Below, in pieces: positions 6,460-7,258 of a stretch of 7,258 bases of DNA (within the stretch, counting starts at the first letter, position 1; each line of letters opens with the position of its first letter). The stretch covers positions 1-7,258 of the forward strand of contig JAXFOK010000020.1 in the NCBI GenBank assembly GCA_034180415.1, in the 5' to 3' direction. The notes beneath the pieces were generated by a model. It searched no databases and had not been told where the DNA came from. It worked only from the letters and a program-made list of their open reading frames with translations. The stretch is from CAKMMH01 sp927798255. Its GTDB lineage: Bacteria; Bdellovibrionota_C; UBA2361; CAKMMH01. A program made the position numbers and the translations under genes.

Positions 6460-6497
6460 ATAGTACAAAAGCTTTGCACGGCTCCATAACTATTTAT
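6460..6497 (-). repeat. Hairpin repeat, copy 2 (upstream of COG3014 copy A)
   Basis: This is the second copy of the repeat found at 4684-4722. Over the 29-base core (6461-6489) it differs from the other copy at two positions; the flank then continues to match with one base missing. On the minus strand it folds as GGAGC, loop CGTGCAAA, GCTTT, using two G-U pairs at the exact positions where copy 1 has standard pairs. It lies about 170 bases upstream of its gene. Confidence 0.75.
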
Positions 6498-6795
6498 TAT
6501 AAAATTTAAAGTTTGCTACAAATTAGCTAACGAAATACTACTAAATTTCTTAAAAATTTTAAACATATTTTGATATTATATTCTTTTTAAAACATTAAAA
6601 CGATAAATTTCTAAATAATAATGGGTATCTATTGAGGTTGACAGATTAGTAAATTATTTAATCTCTCAAGAATCCAAGTGGACAACTAGCACATTATCTT
6701 CTCTTTTGTATACATATTGCCTAGGCCGCCATTAGTATCATTATAAATAGAATCTCTTGTTCGTTACTTTTAGTTTTTGATTTTTAAATGATATT

Positions 6796-6864
6796 CCCCT
6801 CATTTTCAATATATTATTCCCATAAATTTCAGTTTTCATCTCCCATGATTTTCAATCTGAATAT
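6796..6864. repeat. Degenerate 23-base tandem repeat, three units
   Basis: Three consecutive units begin with CCC at 6796, 6819 and 6842. They share the pattern CCCATNATTTTCAAT followed by a variable A/T part; units 1 and 3 agree at 15 of 23 positions, and units 2 and 3 at 16. The period is not a multiple of three, so it is not a peptide repeat. The match is modest in such AT-rich DNA. Confidence 0.35.
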
Positions 6865-6929
6865 AACATATTGTTTTTACGTCATTTTAAAATGTTTACA
6901 TAACAGAAAATTTTATAGAAAGCTAGCCA

Positions 6930-6998
6930 AATAAAAAAATGAGCACCACCTCTTAACTTTCGAAAATTCAAATTTTTGCCAAATTTCGAAAGTGGCGC
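6930..6998 (-). terminator. Intrinsic terminator of the right-edge membrane protein gene
   Basis: On the minus strand a 10-base perfect stem, ACTTTCGAAA (6993-6984) with TTTCGAAAGT (6965-6956), is extended by GCGCC (6998-6994) pairing with GGTGC (6946-6942) across an 8- to 9-base bulge. It is followed at once by TCA and a run of seven T (6939-6933). It lies 56 bases after the TAA at 7054. This is the clearest terminator in the window. Confidence 0.8.
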
Positions 6999-7053
6999 AT
7001 ATAACAAGCTAATATTATTGAATATATTTTAACATCTGACTTATCAGCAAAAT

Positions 7054-7258
7054 TTACATCCCCTGCACAACATACCAAAGCCCGAAAAAGCCTACAATTG
7101 TTTTAAGGACAAATAGGTCGGCGTTAACTTGCCATTTACTTAGGATTTTTGCTAAAAAACAAAGTGAAATATCACAAAGTAAAAAGATAAAAAGAAATGG
7201 TATCGCTTTTTGAAAAGCAATTGTTAAAGAATTTAAAATTAAAGTAAAAACATTATTC
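7054..7258 (-). CDS. C-terminal fragment of a membrane protein, possibly FliR/SctT-like export gate
   Basis: An open frame enters from the right edge and ends at a TAA at 7056-7054, giving 67 residues without a start. The fragment has a hydrophobic segment (AIPFLFIFLLCDISLCFLA) and a second one (IVGFFGLWYVV) joined by a short loop with SKWQVNADLFVLK. The pattern of an alanine-proline helix, an acidic residue inside the helix, a Q-x-N loop and then a Leu-Lys before the last helix matches the end of FliR/SctT proteins of flagellar and type III export gates, where the usual form is P-Q-x-N-x-F then PLK. The match is recognised by eye over a short, divergent stretch, and the protein ends soon after the last helix, earlier than many FliR. 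Any other polytopic membrane protein remains possible. A strong terminator follows its stop, so it is a separate transcription unit. Confidence 0.5.
   Translation of the reverse strand, partial: NNVFTLILNSLTIAFQKAIPFLFIFLLCDISLCFLAKILSKWQVNADLFVLKTIVGFFGLWYVVQGM

Larger units (their letters stand above)
6294..7053. other. 760-base non-coding region between the right-edge gene and COG3014 copy A
   Basis: No intact gene is visible. From right to left it holds a small CTGATAAGTCAG hairpin near 7035-7046, the terminator at 6930-6998, the perfect 12-base palindrome CATTTTAAAATG at 6883-6894, a degenerate 23-base tandem repeat at 6796-6864, a possible decayed coding fragment at 6632-6763 on the minus strand, a bulged inverted repeat at 6633-6669, a weak TATAAT at 6575-6580, hairpin repeat copy 2, and the promoter region of copy A. 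Its size and fragmentary content suggest decay of older sequence. Confidence 0.65.

Noticed and set aside
6460..6497. CRISPR array, because of repeated hairpin units
   Set aside because: Only two copies exist, about 1.8 kb apart with a gene between them.
6541..6570. Small ORF of 16 codons on the minus strand starting MFKIFKKF
   Set aside because: It has no ribosome binding site and is too short in AT-rich DNA to support.
6638..6665. TTGACA on the plus strand as a -35 box
   Set aside because: No -10 box at 16-18 bases and no plus-strand gene downstream.

Overview
The window is AT-rich, and every gene in it reads leftwards on the minus strand. It holds five complete genes for exported envelope proteins, plus the 3' end of a sixth gene that runs off the right edge. 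Low GC, AAGGA-type ribosome binding sites and a T-rich promoter without an obvious -35 box suggest a Campylobacterota-like (epsilonproteobacterial) host. That assignment is inference, because no phylogenetic marker is present.

In transcription order the layout is as follows. (1) 7258-7054: C-terminal 67 residues of a membrane protein resembling the last segment of FliR/SctT export-gate proteins, followed by a good intrinsic terminator at 6930-6998. (2) 6929-6294: AT-rich non-coding DNA with a hairpin repeat copy at 6460-6497 and a likely promoter at 6351-6356. (3) 6293-4815: a COG3014-type TPR lipoprotein, copy A. (4) 4814-4336: a 479-base gap rich in inverted repeats, including a second copy of the hairpin repeat and a multi-stem structure that folds best as minus-strand RNA. 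(5) 4335-2908: a paralogous COG3014-type lipoprotein, copy B, followed by a hairpin at 2852-2892. (6) 2804-1647: a secreted protein with a CsgG/LpoB-like N-terminal domain, a PEGA domain and a charged helical tail. (7) 1631-633: a secreted CsgG-like protein with an FlgT-C-like domain. (8) 595-5: an LpoB-family lipoprotein.

Genes 6-8 are tightly spaced and probably form one operon. All three share the same set of motifs (an F-x-I-x-(D/E)-R strand, a G/A-x-(F/Y)-(I/L)-L/V strand, and a strand-turn-strand with TTG or similar), so they look like three divergent members of one fold laid end to end. COG3014 proteins and LpoB are neighbours in gammaproteobacteria as well. The cluster therefore looks like a variant of the COG3014/LpoB envelope module, with YcfL replaced by two extra CsgG-fold proteins and the COG3014 gene duplicated. 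A role in outer-membrane or peptidoglycan assembly, perhaps through activation of a penicillin-binding protein, is the reasonable guess; no substrate can be read from the sequence.

The most unusual part is the gap between the two COG3014 paralogs. Several independent stems there have imperfect pairs that are all A-C on the plus strand, hence G-U wobbles on the minus strand. One G-rich arm can pair with either of two near-identical partner segments, as in an attenuator or switch.
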